Positions 35,019 to 44,345 of a stretch of 64,000 nucleotides of DNA are shown here, one piece after another (within the stretch, counting starts at the first letter, position 1; every line of letters starts with the position of its first letter). The notes beneath the pieces are model-generated. The model searched no databases, was not told where the DNA came from, and worked only from the letters and a program-made list of their open reading frames with translations. Source of the DNA: Kitasatospora aureofaciens (GTDB lineage Bacteria > Actinomycetota > Actinomycetes > Streptomycetales > Streptomycetaceae); the NCBI RefSeq assembly GCF_001188955.3, contig NZ_JPRF03000002.1, positions 124,001-188,000 of the forward strand. Reading direction: 5' to 3'. A program made the translations under genes and the position numbers.

Positions 35019-35093
35019 CAACCACTCACCGCCTCCGGACCGCGCCGCCCGCCGCCTGTTCACCACCGAAGCACCACCACCTGGACGAGCACG

Positions 35094-38000
35094 ATGGGAT
35101 TCACCAACCACCCCCACACCCCGTGGAGCGAGCTGCACCGCCGCCTGGCCGGCGCGCCTGCCCCGGGCGGGCGGACCGTCGTGCCCTTCCCCATCCCCGC
35201 CCCGGCACCGCCCACCGAGCCCGCCCCACCGATGCGGCCTGCCTCGCCGCCGTCCGGGCCGGGCTGGGCCGAACTCCATGTCCACACCACCTACTCCTTC
35301 TTGGACGGCGCCAGTGACCCGGCGGCCCTCGTCGACGAGGCCGCCCGCCTGGGCATCGAGACGCTCTCCGTCACCGATCACGACGGCCTCTACGCGGCCG
35401 CCGTGTTCGCCGCCGAGGCCCGCCGCACCGGCATCGCGACCGTGTTCGGCGCCGAGCTGACCCTGGACGCCGAACACGCGCCGACCGGCGTGGCGGACCA
35501 GGACGGCGAGCACCTGCTGGTCCTGGCCCGCGGCGCCGAAGGCTACCGCCGACTCGCCAAGGTCATCGGCGACGCCCACCTTGCCGGCGGCCAAAAACGC
35601 CGCCCCCGCTACGACCGCGACCGCCTCGCGAACGCCCACGACGGCCACTGGGCCATCCTCACCGGATGCCGCAAAGGCGCCGTACGCCGCGCCCTGGACA
35701 GCGAAGGCGAAGCCGGCGCAGAGCGCGAGTTGCGCGCGCTGGCCGACCGCTACGGCTACGACAACGTGTTCGTCGAACTCACCGACCACCGGATGCCCGA
35801 GGACGATGACCGCAACGACGCTCTCGCCCACCTCGCCGCCCGCCTCGGCCTATCCCTGGTGGCCACGTCCGCCGCCCACCACGCCTCCCCGGCCCAGCTG
35901 CGCCTGGCCCAGACCCTCGCCGCGCTGCGACAGGGCCGCTCCCTGGCCGAGGCCGAGCCGTACCTCGCGGCCACTGGCGCAGCCCACCTGCGCTCGCCGG
36001 CCGAGATGGCGGCCCGCCTGGCCGCCTGGCCCGGCGTTCAGCAGGCCACCGTCGACCTCGCCCGCGCTTGCGCCTTCGACTTCCGCGACCTCTCCCCGCA
36101 GTTGCCCGGCTTCCCCGTCCCCGACGGCCACACCGAAGCGAGCTGGCTGCGCGAGCTCACCCTGCGCGCTGCCGCCGCCCGCTTCGACCCCAGTAACGAG
36201 AAGGCGCACCGGCAGGTCGCCTACGAGCTGCAGGTGATCGAGCAGCTCGGCATGGCCGGTTACTTCCTCATCGTCCACGACATCGTCGACTTCGCCCGCC
36301 GCGCCGACATCTGGTGCCAGGGCCGCGGCTCGGCTGCCAACTCCGCCGTCTGCTACGCCCTCGGCATCACCTCCGTCGACCCCATCCACTACGGCCTGCT
36401 GTTCGAGCGCTTCCTCTCCCCTGAGCGGGACGGGCCTCCGGACATCGACCTCGACATCGAGCACCGCCGCCGCGAGGAGGTCATCCAGTACGTCTACGAC
36501 ACCTACGGCCGCGACCACGCGGCCCAGGTCGCCAACGTCATCACCTACCAGCCCAGACTGGCGATCCGGGACGCTGCCCGCGCTCTCGGCTACGCTGCCG
36601 GGGACCTCGACCGGTTCGCCCGCGAGACCGGCTGGCACGAGATGCCGCCGCCCGACGCGCCGGTGCCCGCCGACGTGCGCGACCTCGCCGGCCAGCTGCG
36701 AGGGCTGCCCCGCCACCTCGGCATCCACTCCGGCGGCATGGTGCTGACGCGCGAACCCATCGCCGAGACGTGCCCCACCGAGTGGGCCGCCATGCCCGGC
36801 CGCTCGGTCCTCCAATGGGACAAGGACTCCGTCGCCGAGGCGGGCCTGGTCAAGATCGACCTGCTCGGCCTCGGCATGCTCTCCGCCCTGCACGACACCT
36901 GCGACCTGATCGCCCAGCACCACGGCATCCGCTACGACCTCGCCACCATCCCCCCGGACGACCCGGCCGTCTACGACATGCTCTGCCGCGCCGACACCGT
37001 CGGCGTCTTCCAGGTCGAATCCCGTGCCCAGGCCTCCGCCCTGCCACGCATGCGCCCGCGCCGCTTCTACGACCTCGTCGTCCAGGTCGCCCTCATCCGC
37101 CCCGGCCCCATCCAAGGCGGATCCGTGCACCCGTACATCCGCCGCCGCAACGGCCACGAAGAAGCCACCATCCCCCACCCCCTGATGGAACGCGCCCTCG
37201 CCAAGACCCTCGGCGTCCCGCTGTTCCAGGAACAGATGATGCAACTGGCCATCGACTGCGCCGGCTTCACCCCCACCGAAGCCGACAAGCTACGCCAGGC
37301 AATGGGCTCCAAGCGCTCCCACCAGCGGGTCGCCGAGCTGCGCGAGCGCCTGCTCGCCGGCATGGCCGAACGCGGCATCCCCACGGACGTCGCCGAGGAC
37401 GTCTACGCCAAGATCGACGCGTTCTCCAGCTACGGCTTCCCCGAATCTCACGCCGCCAGCTTCGCCCTGCTCGTGTACGCCTCCGCCTGGCTCAAGCACC
37501 ACTACCCGGAGGCGTTCACCTGCGCCCTGCTGGCCAACCAGCCGATGGGCTTCTACTCCCCGCTCACCCTGATCGCCGACGCCAAACGCCACGGCGTCAC
37601 CGTCCTTGCCGCCGACGTCAACCACAGCAGTCCCCGGCCCACCCTCGAACCCTGCCCCGGACACAGCGGGGAAGCGACGGCCGCCGGCCGGCCGGCGATC
37701 CGCCTGGGGCTCGCCTCGGTGCGCGGCCTCGGCCCCGACCAGGCCGAGGCGATCGCCGCCCACCGCCCCTACCGCGACCTGGAGGACTTCGCGCGCCGCA
37801 CCGCCCTGCCCGCCCCCGTCCTCGAGGCCCTCGCCACCGCCGGAGCATTCGCAAGCCTCGGCGTGACCCGCCGCCAGGCCCTGTGGTCCGCAGGGCTGCT
37901 CGCCCGCACGAGCGACGCCATGCTGCCCGGCACCGCCCCCGCGCTCACCGCACCGGCCGGCCTGCCGGAGATGACCGCCGTCGAGGAGACCATCGCCGAC

Positions 38001-38387
38001 CTGTGGGCCACCGGCGCCTCCGCCACCACCCACCCCGTCCAGCACGCCCGCCCGCACCTGCAGCGCTGCGGAGCCATGACCGCCTCCGACTTCAAGCACG
38101 GCGCCGCCCCCGGAACGATGGTCGCTGTCGGAGGCCTGGTCACCCACCGCCAGCGCCCACCGACGGCCGGCGGCGTCCTGTTCATCTCCCTGGAAGACGA
38201 GACCGGCCTCGTCAACATCATCTGCCAGCCCCACGTCTGGGAGCGCCAACGCCGTGTCGCCCTCGGCAACGCCGGCCTGCTCGTCCATGGCACCGCCGAA
38301 CGCCGCGACGGCGCGATCAACCTCGTCGCGACCCGCCTCACCCCGCTCACCCTCGCCCCCGGCACCCGCAGCCGAGACTTCCGATGA
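35094..38387 (+). CDS. dnaE2: Error-prone DNA polymerase III alpha subunit (DnaE2/ImuC)
   Basis: 1097 aa, one intact frame. N-terminal PHP domain ([26 protein letters not shown]). The C-family palm carries the paired aspartates in [12 protein letters not shown] near residues 449-453 and a further acidic site in [17 protein letters not shown]. Then come fingers ([15 protein letters not shown]), HhH and an OB domain ([19 protein letters not shown]). It is the catalytic subunit of the SOS mutasome with ImuA and ImuB, causing damage-induced mutagenesis. Its 3.3 kb frame without a break argues against poor sequence quality as the cause of the many frameshifts elsewhere. Confidence 0.96.
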   Translation: MGFTNHPHTPWSELHRRLAGAPAPGGRTVVPFPIPAPAPPTEPAPPMRPASPPSGPGWAELHVHTTYSFLDGASDPAALVDEAARLGIETLSVTDHDGLYAAAVFAAEARRTGIATVFGAELTLDAEHAPTGVADQDGEHLLVLARGAEGYRRLAKVIGDAHLAGGQKRRPRYDRDRLANAHDGHWAILTGCRKGAVRRALDSEGEAGAERELRALADRYGYDNVFVELTDHRMPEDDDRNDALAHLAARLGLSLVATSAAHHASPAQLRLAQTLAALRQGRSLAEAEPYLAATGAAHLRSPAEMAARLAAWPGVQQATVDLARACAFDFRDLSPQLPGFPVPDGHTEASWLRELTLRAAAARFDPSNEKAHRQVAYELQVIEQLGMAGYFLIVHDIVDFARRADIWCQGRGSAANSAVCYALGITSVDPIHYGLLFERFLSPERDGPPDIDLDIEHRRREEVIQYVYDTYGRDHAAQVANVITYQPRLAIRDAARALGYAAGDLDRFARETGWHEMPPPDAPVPADVRDLAGQLRGLPRHLGIHSGGMVLTREPIAETCPTEWAAMPGRSVLQWDKDSVAEAGLVKIDLLGLGMLSALHDTCDLIAQHHGIRYDLATIPPDDPAVYDMLCRADTVGVFQVESRAQASALPRMRPRRFYDLVVQVALIRPGPIQGGSVHPYIRRRNGHEEATIPHPLMERALAKTLGVPLFQEQMMQLAIDCAGFTPTEADKLRQAMGSKRSHQRVAELRERLLAGMAERGIPTDVAEDVYAKIDAFSSYGFPESHAASFALLVYASAWLKHHYPEAFTCALLANQPMGFYSPLTLIADAKRHGVTVLAADVNHSSPRPTLEPCPGHSGEATAAGRPAIRLGLASVRGLGPDQAEAIAAHRPYRDLEDFARRTALPAPVLEALATAGAFASLGVTRRQALWSAGLLARTSDAMLPGTAPALTAPAGLPEMTAVEETIADLWATGASATTHPVQHARPHLQRCGAMTASDFKHGAAPGTMVAVGGLVTHRQRPPTAGGVLFISLEDETGLVNIICQPHVWERQRRVALGNAGLLVHGTAERRDGAINLVATRLTPLTLAPGTRSRDFR

Positions 38388-38481
38388 CCCCCGATCCATC
38401 AACCAAGCCGTCGTCGGCGACCTCGGGGACCGACCGCCGCACCCGAGATACAGTCACCACCCGAACCACCGGAAGGGCACC

Positions 38482-39177
38482 ATGGCCGACACCACCACAC
38501 CCACACCCGGCGCCACCACCGGCCGGCCCAAGGGCGTGCGCGCCGACGCCGACGGCCTCACCGAGCGCCAGCGCCGGGTGATCGAGGTCATCCGCGACTC
38601 CGTCCAGCGCCGCGGCTACCCGCCGTCCATGCGCGAGATCGGCCAGGCCGTCGGCCTGTCCAGCACCTCCTCGGTCGCCCACCAGGTCAAAGCCCTCGCC
38701 CGCAAGGGCATCCTCTACCAGGACCCCCAGCGCCCCCGCGCCTACCGCGTCACCGCCGACCAGCCCCAAGCACCCACCACACCGGCCTACGCCCCCACGT
38801 ACGACGCCACCCCCGTCCCCTTGGTGGGCCGGATCGCCGCCGGCGGCCCGATCCTGGCCGAGCAGACCATCGAGGACGTCTTCCCGCTGCCCCGCCGACT
38901 GGTCGGCGAGGGCGAGCTGTTCGCGCTCACCGTGCGCGGCGACTCGATGATCGAGGCGGCCATCTGCGACGGCGACTGGGTCACCGTGCGCCGCCAGCCG
39001 GTCGCCGAGAACGGCGACATCGTGGCCGCGATGATCGACGGCGAGGCCACCGTCAAGCGGCTCAAGCGCGAGGACGGTCGGATCTGGCTGATGCCGCACA
39101 ACCCGGCGTACGAGCCGATCAACGGCGACAACGCCACCATCCTCGGCAAGGTCGTCGCCGTCCTGCGCCGCCTCTGA
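38482..39177 (+). CDS. lexA: LexA SOS repressor
   Basis: 231 aa. Winged helix-turn-helix ([39 protein letters not shown]), self-cleavage site Ala120-Gly121 in RIAAGGPI, catalytic Ser155 (GDSMIEAA) and Lys192 (ATVKRLKR). All residues for RecA-stimulated autocleavage are present. It lies 94 bp after dnaE2; no clear SOS box was seen in that gap, so it may be transcribed with the mutasome. A chromosomal lexA presumably also exists, so this would be a second repressor. Confidence 0.95.
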   Translation: MADTTTPTPGATTGRPKGVRADADGLTERQRRVIEVIRDSVQRRGYPPSMREIGQAVGLSSTSSVAHQVKALARKGILYQDPQRPRAYRVTADQPQAPTTPAYAPTYDATPVPLVGRIAAGGPILAEQTIEDVFPLPRRLVGEGELFALTVRGDSMIEAAICDGDWVTVRRQPVAENGDIVAAMIDGEATVKRLKREDGRIWLMPHNPAYEPINGDNATILGKVVAVLRRL

Positions 39178-39325
39178 CCCACCGCAGCCCACACCCCAGG
39201 ACGTCCGCGGTTCGTCCCGTCTCTGGGAGCTGCTCATGAGTCCGTTGTGGTGCGCCCGGGTTGCGGTACGGCCGACCGGCCGCATCCAGCTCCACGACGG
39301 GTTCGGCTGACTGCACCCTGGAAGC

Positions 39326-40270
39326 ATGAGTCCCCGGGGATCGGCGCAGGTGACGCTGCCGCATGTCGAGCCGATGCTTGCGACAGCCGGCCCACTGCCA
39401 GCCGGGCCAGGATGGATGGGGGAAGTGAAGTGGGACGGGGTGCGGTGCGTGGCCTATGTGCCCGAGGCCGCGCCGGTCCGGCTGCTCGGCCGCCACGGAA
39501 CGGACCTGACCGACCGGTTTCCTGAGGTGGTCGAGGCCCTGACGATGCGCGGGCCGCTAGTCCTGGACGGCGAGCTCGTGGTCATGCGCGGAGGCCGCCC
39601 CTCGTTCGCGGCCCTGCAGGGCCGCGTCCACCGCACGCGTCCCGCCGCGGTACGGACCGGGGCAGCCGCTACACCCGCCGTCTTCGTGGCGTTCGACCTC
39701 CCGCACACCGGGGAGCGATCACTGCTCATCGAGCCGTACGCGCGGCGGCGACAGCTGCTGGAGGGCTTGGAGCTGGAGCGGCCGGGCCTACGGGTGCCGC
39801 CGGCGTGGGACTCGATCACCGAGGCGTTCGGCTGGACACGGGAGCACGGGCTGGAAGGTGTCGTCGCCAAACGATCCGATTCCCCGTACCGGCCCGGCAC
39901 ACGCTCCCGGGACTGGATCAAGATCAAGCATCTGCGTACCGCCGACGTCGTGATCGGCGGCTGGCTGCCCGCCCCCCGTGAAGCATCGGTCCGCGCGGTC
40001 CTGGTCGGCGTTCCGGTCGAAGCCGAAGGGCGACTGACGTTCGTCGGCTCGGTCGGCACCGGGTTCGCCGGGGCGGAACGCCGCGCCCTCGCTGCCGTGC
40101 TGCGGCGCATCGACTCCCCGGTGTCCCCGTTCACCGCCGCCGGACTGGGACTGCCACGCGGCACCCTGGTCCGATTCGTCCGCCCCGAGCTGCGCGCCGA
40201 GGTCGAGTTCCTCGAACTCACCGACGCCGGTCGGCTCCGTCAGCCGGTGTGGCGAGGTCTGCGCGGCTGA
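39326..40270 (+). CDS. ATP-dependent DNA ligase (LigC/LigD-ligase-domain type)
   Basis: 314 aa. The nucleotidyltransferase domain has adenylated Lys35 in EVKWDGVRC, then LDGELVVMRGG, FVAFDLPHT, EGLEGVV-like HGLEGVVAKR and WIKIKHL. The OB fold has VGVPVEAEGRLTFVGSVGTG. No polymerase or phosphoesterase domain, so a stand-alone ligase. With the Ku gene 10 kb away it could complete NHEJ. ATG 39326 is the only good start. Confidence 0.93.
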   Translation: MSPRGSAQVTLPHVEPMLATAGPLPAGPGWMGEVKWDGVRCVAYVPEAAPVRLLGRHGTDLTDRFPEVVEALTMRGPLVLDGELVVMRGGRPSFAALQGRVHRTRPAAVRTGAAATPAVFVAFDLPHTGERSLLIEPYARRRQLLEGLELERPGLRVPPAWDSITEAFGWTREHGLEGVVAKRSDSPYRPGTRSRDWIKIKHLRTADVVIGGWLPAPREASVRAVLVGVPVEAEGRLTFVGSVGTGFAGAERRALAAVLRRIDSPVSPFTAAGLGLPRGTLVRFVRPELRAEVEFLELTDAGRLRQPVWRGLRG

Positions 40271-40645
40271 TCGCCGCCCGACCATGGCGCCGACCGTCCG
40301 TTCCGCAGACGCTGAACGGGACAGCGCGGCGGTCGCGACAGGCCAGGGTGTGCGGAGGGTCTTGGGGCGTTGCGGCTGTGTGTAGGTCTTGACGCCGCTG
40401 GCACATGCCAGAAGGCAAATGCCGGAGGATTTCAGTTTCGTCTGATTGTTGCCCGTGGCGGCCGGATATGGGCGATGGCGCTGGTTCCGACTACTTCAGA
40501 GCTCATCTCCAACCTGATCTGATCGGACATGAGTGATCTGTGATCGGGCTTGGGCATATCGGGGCGCGATTCCCCGCAGCTGCCGTCTGTTTACGTGATG
40601 AATGGTCAACGCGCAGTGAACCCTGTGGCAGTAGTGTCCTCGTAC
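40271..40645. other. Non-coding stretch
   Basis: No gene is supported on either strand. The sequence is relatively AT-rich for this window around 40420-40620, compatible with promoters. Confidence 0.4.
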
Positions 40646-40693
40646 GGGTGAGCCCCGGACCGTGGCCTAGGAATCCGGGGCCGGGGCTCACCC
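40646..40693. terminator. 13-bp inverted repeat upstream of the 40725 gene
   Basis: GGGTGAGCCCCGG (40646-40658) pairs perfectly with 40681-40693 around a 22-base loop. It lies 31 bases before the 40725 start. It may be a transcriptional attenuator or regulatory leader rather than a terminator of the distant ligase. Confidence 0.55.
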
Positions 40694-40724
40694 GCTGACA
40701 CATCGTCACGATCAAGGAGTTCAT

Positions 40725-40982
40725 ATGGCTCTTGACCGCGTCCTCCGCCAGGGCTTTGTGGTTCCCGCGGCGGGGTTCCCCGAAACTAACATGCCTGACC
40801 AGTCCGCCCGCGAGGGCGTTGCCTGCTGGGCACTCGCGTGGTTCGGGCTGCGGGTGGCCGCTTCCGGAGCGCTCGCGATTGGGGTTCGGGGTAGGCGCTC
40901 CGGTGGATCGGTGAGCGTTCTGCTGGCGGCTGGGGTGGCCGTCGACGGCTTTTACGCCCGCCACCAGCGGCGCCGATCCTGA
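40725..40982 (+). CDS. Small hypothetical protein
   Basis: 85 aa from ATG 40725 with AAGGAG five bases upstream, a good translation start. The central segment (ACWALAWFGLRVAASGALAIG) is moderately hydrophobic and could be one membrane helix; the ends are basic. A long hairpin precedes it in the leader. No family is recognised. The strong ribosome site is the main support. Confidence 0.5.
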   Translation: MALDRVLRQGFVVPAAGFPETNMPDQSAREGVACWALAWFGLRVAASGALAIGVRGRRSGGSVSVLLAAGVAVDGFYARHQRRRS

Positions 40983-41157
40983 CGCGCGATTGGTTCGAGG
41001 GCGGTTGGGCGCGGTCTTTCGCGCGTCCCCGCCCCGGCCGGCGGTTGCGGGGGTCTGGAAGTCTTTCGTACGGCTCTCACGCGAGAATTCCCTTCCCCCG
41101 CGTTGCACGGCTCGTCATCACCTTTCACCAGGACGCCGGAGAGCCGGAGGATTCCCC

Positions 41158-42282
41158 GTGCCCGAGCCCGAGATCATCATCCAGTTGTGCGAGTACTGCG
41201 AAGGAGAGTTCACCCGGACGAGCGCGAAGGGGCGACCGCGTCGCTTCTGCAAAGCCGCGTGCAGGGCGAAGGCGAGCCGGGCCGCGGCCCGGCGCCGGGC
41301 CGGCAGTAGCCCTGCCGGGGTCGTCGGGGAGTACGACGTCACGGTCTCGCGGCTCGCTCTGCAGGCCATGACCCTGGCCCGTCGGCTGCAGAAGCTCTCG
41401 GAATCCGGGGACGAGCGCCCCGGTCCGTGTGCTGGTCTGGAACTCGTCGCGCAGCTGCGCGACGAGGTGGACGCCCTGACCGCCGCGGTGGTGCTCCAGG
41501 CCCGTGAGCGCCGGGTCAGATGGCCCATGGTCGCCGAAATCCTGGAGGTCAGCGCCGATACGGCACGGTCGCGGTGGTCCCTGGAACGCGGCGGCCGACT
41601 TCTGCAACTGCACCAGCAGCGGCGCCGCGCCGCATCCCAGGCAGCGGCTAGGCGCCGCGCCGACGCCGAGCGCAAACGCCACGGTCCGGGGCTGCACGCC
41701 CTGCCCGTTGGAGCCCCGACCGATCCCGAGGCCCAGCTGACCAGTGCCCTCTCCCACCTCCAGCGGGCCAGCGGCAAGTCGATCCGGCGCGTCGCCGAGG
41801 AGACCGAGCTCTCCGCCTCGTTCGTCTCCCGTCTCTTCTCCGGCGAGCGCTTTCCCTCGTGGCCGACGGTCGAGCAGGTGGTGAGCGTCCTCGGCGGCGA
41901 GCCAGAGCAAGTGCGCACGCTGTGGCAGGCCGCCAGGGGCGAGGAGCTACCCCGACCGTTCCTGCCGGGCAGGCCCACGGCCCGGGCGGAGGCCGCCGCC
42001 GGTCTCCAAGCCGCCGTCCAAGGTCTTCACCTTGCCTCCGCTCGTCCCAGCGAACGAGAGATCGCCAGCCGGGCGCCCCGGCCGGTCACCACCACCCAGG
42101 TCGCCTCAGTGCTGCACGGCAGCCTGGTGGACTGGCCGGTCGTCGCCGCCGTCGTTGAGGCCCTTCGCGGGCACCCCGACCAGGTCCGCCCCTGGTGGGA
42201 ATGCGTGCAGCTGTCGCTGAACCCCTATTGGACCCCGCAGCAGGGATCGTTCACCGCGATCAGCGCCGGCGCGTTCGGCTGA
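41158..42282 (+). CDS. Zn-finger plus XRE-type regulator
   Basis: 374 aa. The N-terminus has a Cys cluster CEYCEGEF then FCKAACRAK, a small zinc-ribbon-like module. The middle is an Arg-rich coiled coil. The C-terminal half has two XRE-like helix-turn-helix repeats (SIRRVAEETELSASFVSRLF; PSEREIASRAPRPVTTTQVA). GTG 41158 follows GGAGG by seven bases; the longer frame from 40990 is Arg/Pro-rich and unlikely. Probably a DNA-binding regulator of accessory functions; target unknown. Confidence 0.78.
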   Translation: MPEPEIIIQLCEYCEGEFTRTSAKGRPRRFCKAACRAKASRAAARRRAGSSPAGVVGEYDVTVSRLALQAMTLARRLQKLSESGDERPGPCAGLELVAQLRDEVDALTAAVVLQARERRVRWPMVAEILEVSADTARSRWSLERGGRLLQLHQQRRRAASQAAARRRADAERKRHGPGLHALPVGAPTDPEAQLTSALSHLQRASGKSIRRVAEETELSASFVSRLFSGERFPSWPTVEQVVSVLGGEPEQVRTLWQAARGEELPRPFLPGRPTARAEAAAGLQAAVQGLHLASARPSEREIASRAPRPVTTTQVASVLHGSLVDWPVVAAVVEALRGHPDQVRPWWECVQLSLNPYWTPQQGSFTAISAGAFG

Positions 42283-42390
42283 CCACGGCAGCACAGACAC
42301 AGCCCCCCCGACGGGCCCACCCGGCTCGTCCACGACTACCGGCGGCGTCCGGCAACCCTAGACGCCAACCCGATCAACAGGAGAACCACG

Positions 42391-42555
42391 ATGCCTGCCC
42401 CCCTCCAAAGCGCCGCGCTCCTCACGGCGGCCGCCAGCGTCTGGTACGCCGTGGCCGTGACCTTCGCCGCGGTGACCGCCGTCGCGGCCCGCACCGAGGC
42501 CCGCCGCCGCGCCGCACGGGAAGTCCTCAAAGTCCTGGTCCGCCGATCCCGCTGA
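42391..42555 (+). CDS. Small single-pass membrane protein
   Basis: 54 aa: hydrophobic helix (WYAVAVTFAAVTAVAA) and an Arg-rich cytoplasmic tail ending LVRRSR. AGGAGAA precedes the ATG. It follows the regulator by 108 bp. A frameshifted relative is at 56317-56477, so the family recurs on this replicon. Confidence 0.65.
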   Translation: MPAPLQSAALLTAAASVWYAVAVTFAAVTAVAARTEARRRAAREVLKVLVRRSR

Positions 42556-42828
42556 CGGGCAGCGCCCTGGCCCCGGTCAACCTTCGCGGTGGCCGGGGTC
42601 GCTTGCTTGGGAGGCCCCCGGGCATGTTTCTACGACTTACTCAAAAGGCGTGGAGATGAAGAAGCTCGCCACTGCGGCGGCGTCGGCATGCTGAACCACA
42701 TCAGGTCACTGCTGAAAGGCGCGATGCTCAGCGCTCCTGACGCCGCCTCTCCCCGGCGCAGGCCGCTGACCTGCTCGGGGGGTGTCGAGACGGAGCCGCC
42801 CTGTTGGGCCTGGACCCGGCAGTGACCA
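42556..42828. other. Non-coding stretch
   Basis: No gene supported. A 12-codon frame starting MKKLATAAASAC at about 42656 resembles the beginning of a signal peptide but stops at once; possibly a relic. Confidence 0.35.
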
Positions 42829-42846
42829 CCGGCGCCCGAGCGCCGG
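42829..42846 (-). terminator. Hairpin terminator for the secreted nuclease gene
   Basis: CCGGCGC-CCGA-GCGCCGG, a perfect 7-bp stem with a 4-base loop, 37 bases past the stop at 42883. Confidence 0.7.
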
Positions 42847-42882
42847 GCTGCCGGAACGCGTGCCCGGGTGCGGTCCTGCCGC

Positions 42883-44157
42883 CTACGCGTCGATGATGAC
42901 CTCGAACGCCTCGCCCTGCATGATGCGGTCGGAGGTCACCGCGCGCGCGTACTCGCGACCCGCAGCGGAGTTGTCCTCTCCGTCGACGTGGGCCCGGATG
43001 CAGGGCGCGTTGGGTGGAGTGCCCCGGTCGACAGTCACGTTCGCGACGTCCCACACCCCGCCGACCTCGCGCGGGGTGATGTCGATGCACTGTTCACCCT
43101 CGTTGCCGCCCTGCGTCGACTTGGCGAACGGGTATTCATCACACGAGTCGTTGGGGATGCCCGTGGCGCCCCGGGGGAACTTGAACGGCCCCCGGTCACA
43201 GGTCAGGGCACGCCTGCCGTCGGCCTCCGGGTCAAGCGGGTCGACATACCACCGGTTCAGCAGGTGCCCGGGGGCGCCGAAGTGGCCCGTGAGGTTCTTC
43301 TGCGCCCACTCGTAGGCGACGGCCGCCCCCTTGTAGAGCGACCGGTGGAACGTCACGTTGGCCGTGTGCCCGTCCACGATGCATCCGGGCGGTGATCCGT
43401 CCTTCGGTGAGACGTTGTCGTCACAGCGCACCTTGGGACCGGACCAGTCCACGAACCTGTTCACCGGCCTCCCGCCGCCCTTGGCGGTGATGATGGTCCC
43501 GTTCACGTGGTAGGAGGGCTGGACGATCGTGTCGAAGCCCTTGCCGACCGACGAGCTGTAGGAGAGGGTTCCGTCATCCCTGCCCTGGCCTTTCCTCAGG
43601 AGTACGGGCGTCCCGCCCCAAGCCGGTGCCCCCGCCGTGCACTGGCCGCTGCACGTGGCGCTCAGCGCCATCGTCACAGCCGAGATATTGGGCGTCATAT
43701 CGGCGACTTGGATCACGATGTCCTCCTTCCACTGTGCATTGGGCAGGGAGTTCATGGCCGCTGCGGCGAGGACCAGGACATGAGCCTGGCCGTTCACCTT
43801 GCTGTCCTCGCCAAGGGTCACGTACTCGGCCAGGTACCGCGTGCAGTACGCCTTGCGATTCGAGGGGATGGAGTTCGGGTCGTCCTTGACGCACAGGTCC
43901 GCCCCCGGGTTGGCACTGGCCACCCGGGGGGCTGCGGCGGGCACGGCGGTGAGGGCGGAGGTGGTGGCCGGTACCGTCTTGATGCAGGTCCAGGCCACGC
44001 CCCCGCGCCGGAGGTCGGGCCCGGTTTCCGTACAGTCACCGTGGCCCTGGGGCGCTGTACGGCTCGTGGGCGTGTGGGCGGCGGCCGGCTGGGCGCCCAG
44101 GGCGCACAGGGCTGCGAGCGAGGCTGCGGCCGCGAGCAATCGCCTGACACGTTTCAC
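42883..44157 (-). CDS. Secreted protein with NucA/NucB-type deoxyribonuclease domain
   Basis: 424 aa from GTG 44157 (GGGGGA upstream). Signal peptide KRVRRLLAAAASLAALCALG ends near AAAH. The middle (about 50-290) has several cysteines and no recognised fold. The C-terminal 110 residues match NucA/NucB nucleases: TCDRGPFKFP, then the hallmark DSCDEYPFAKSTQGG and a late DRIMQGEAFEVII. The family hydrolyses extracellular DNA. It is divergent from the secreted protein at 44346; the two may be co-regulated and act together outside the cell. Confidence 0.85.
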   Translation of the reverse strand: MKRVRRLLAAAASLAALCALGAQPAAAHTPTSRTAPQGHGDCTETGPDLRRGGVAWTCIKTVPATTSALTAVPAAAPRVASANPGADLCVKDDPNSIPSNRKAYCTRYLAEYVTLGEDSKVNGQAHVLVLAAAAMNSLPNAQWKEDIVIQVADMTPNISAVTMALSATCSGQCTAGAPAWGGTPVLLRKGQGRDDGTLSYSSSVGKGFDTIVQPSYHVNGTIITAKGGGRPVNRFVDWSGPKVRCDDNVSPKDGSPPGCIVDGHTANVTFHRSLYKGAAVAYEWAQKNLTGHFGAPGHLLNRWYVDPLDPEADGRRALTCDRGPFKFPRGATGIPNDSCDEYPFAKSTQGGNEGEQCIDITPREVGGVWDVANVTVDRGTPPNAPCIRAHVDGEDNSAAGREYARAVTSDRIMQGEAFEVIIDA

Positions 44158-44345
44158 AGAGTGGTCCCCCTGTTCGGTGGCGCACGGGTTCACCGAGGAT
44201 CGAACCGGTCAGGCAACGGTGTGCACAAGGGGAGGAATAGGCCCCTCCACGAACTTTTGTGGCCGGTTCCGACCTCACGCCATGACCTCGCTGTCGCTAC
44301 ATTCATCCTTGACCTGACATATACACGATCAAGGGGGAATGGATA
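44158..44345. promoter_or_regulatory. Divergent promoter region of two secreted-protein genes
   Basis: 188 bp. TTGACCTGACATATACACGA near 44310-44329 contains a TTGACC -35-like box for the plus-strand gene; AAGGGGG lies before ATG 44346. Relatively AT-rich for the window. Confidence 0.45.

Noticed and set aside
36770-38581. Plus-strand 603-codon frame overlapping dnaE2
   Set aside because: Arg/Pro-rich shifted frame of dnaE2 with no recognisable domain.
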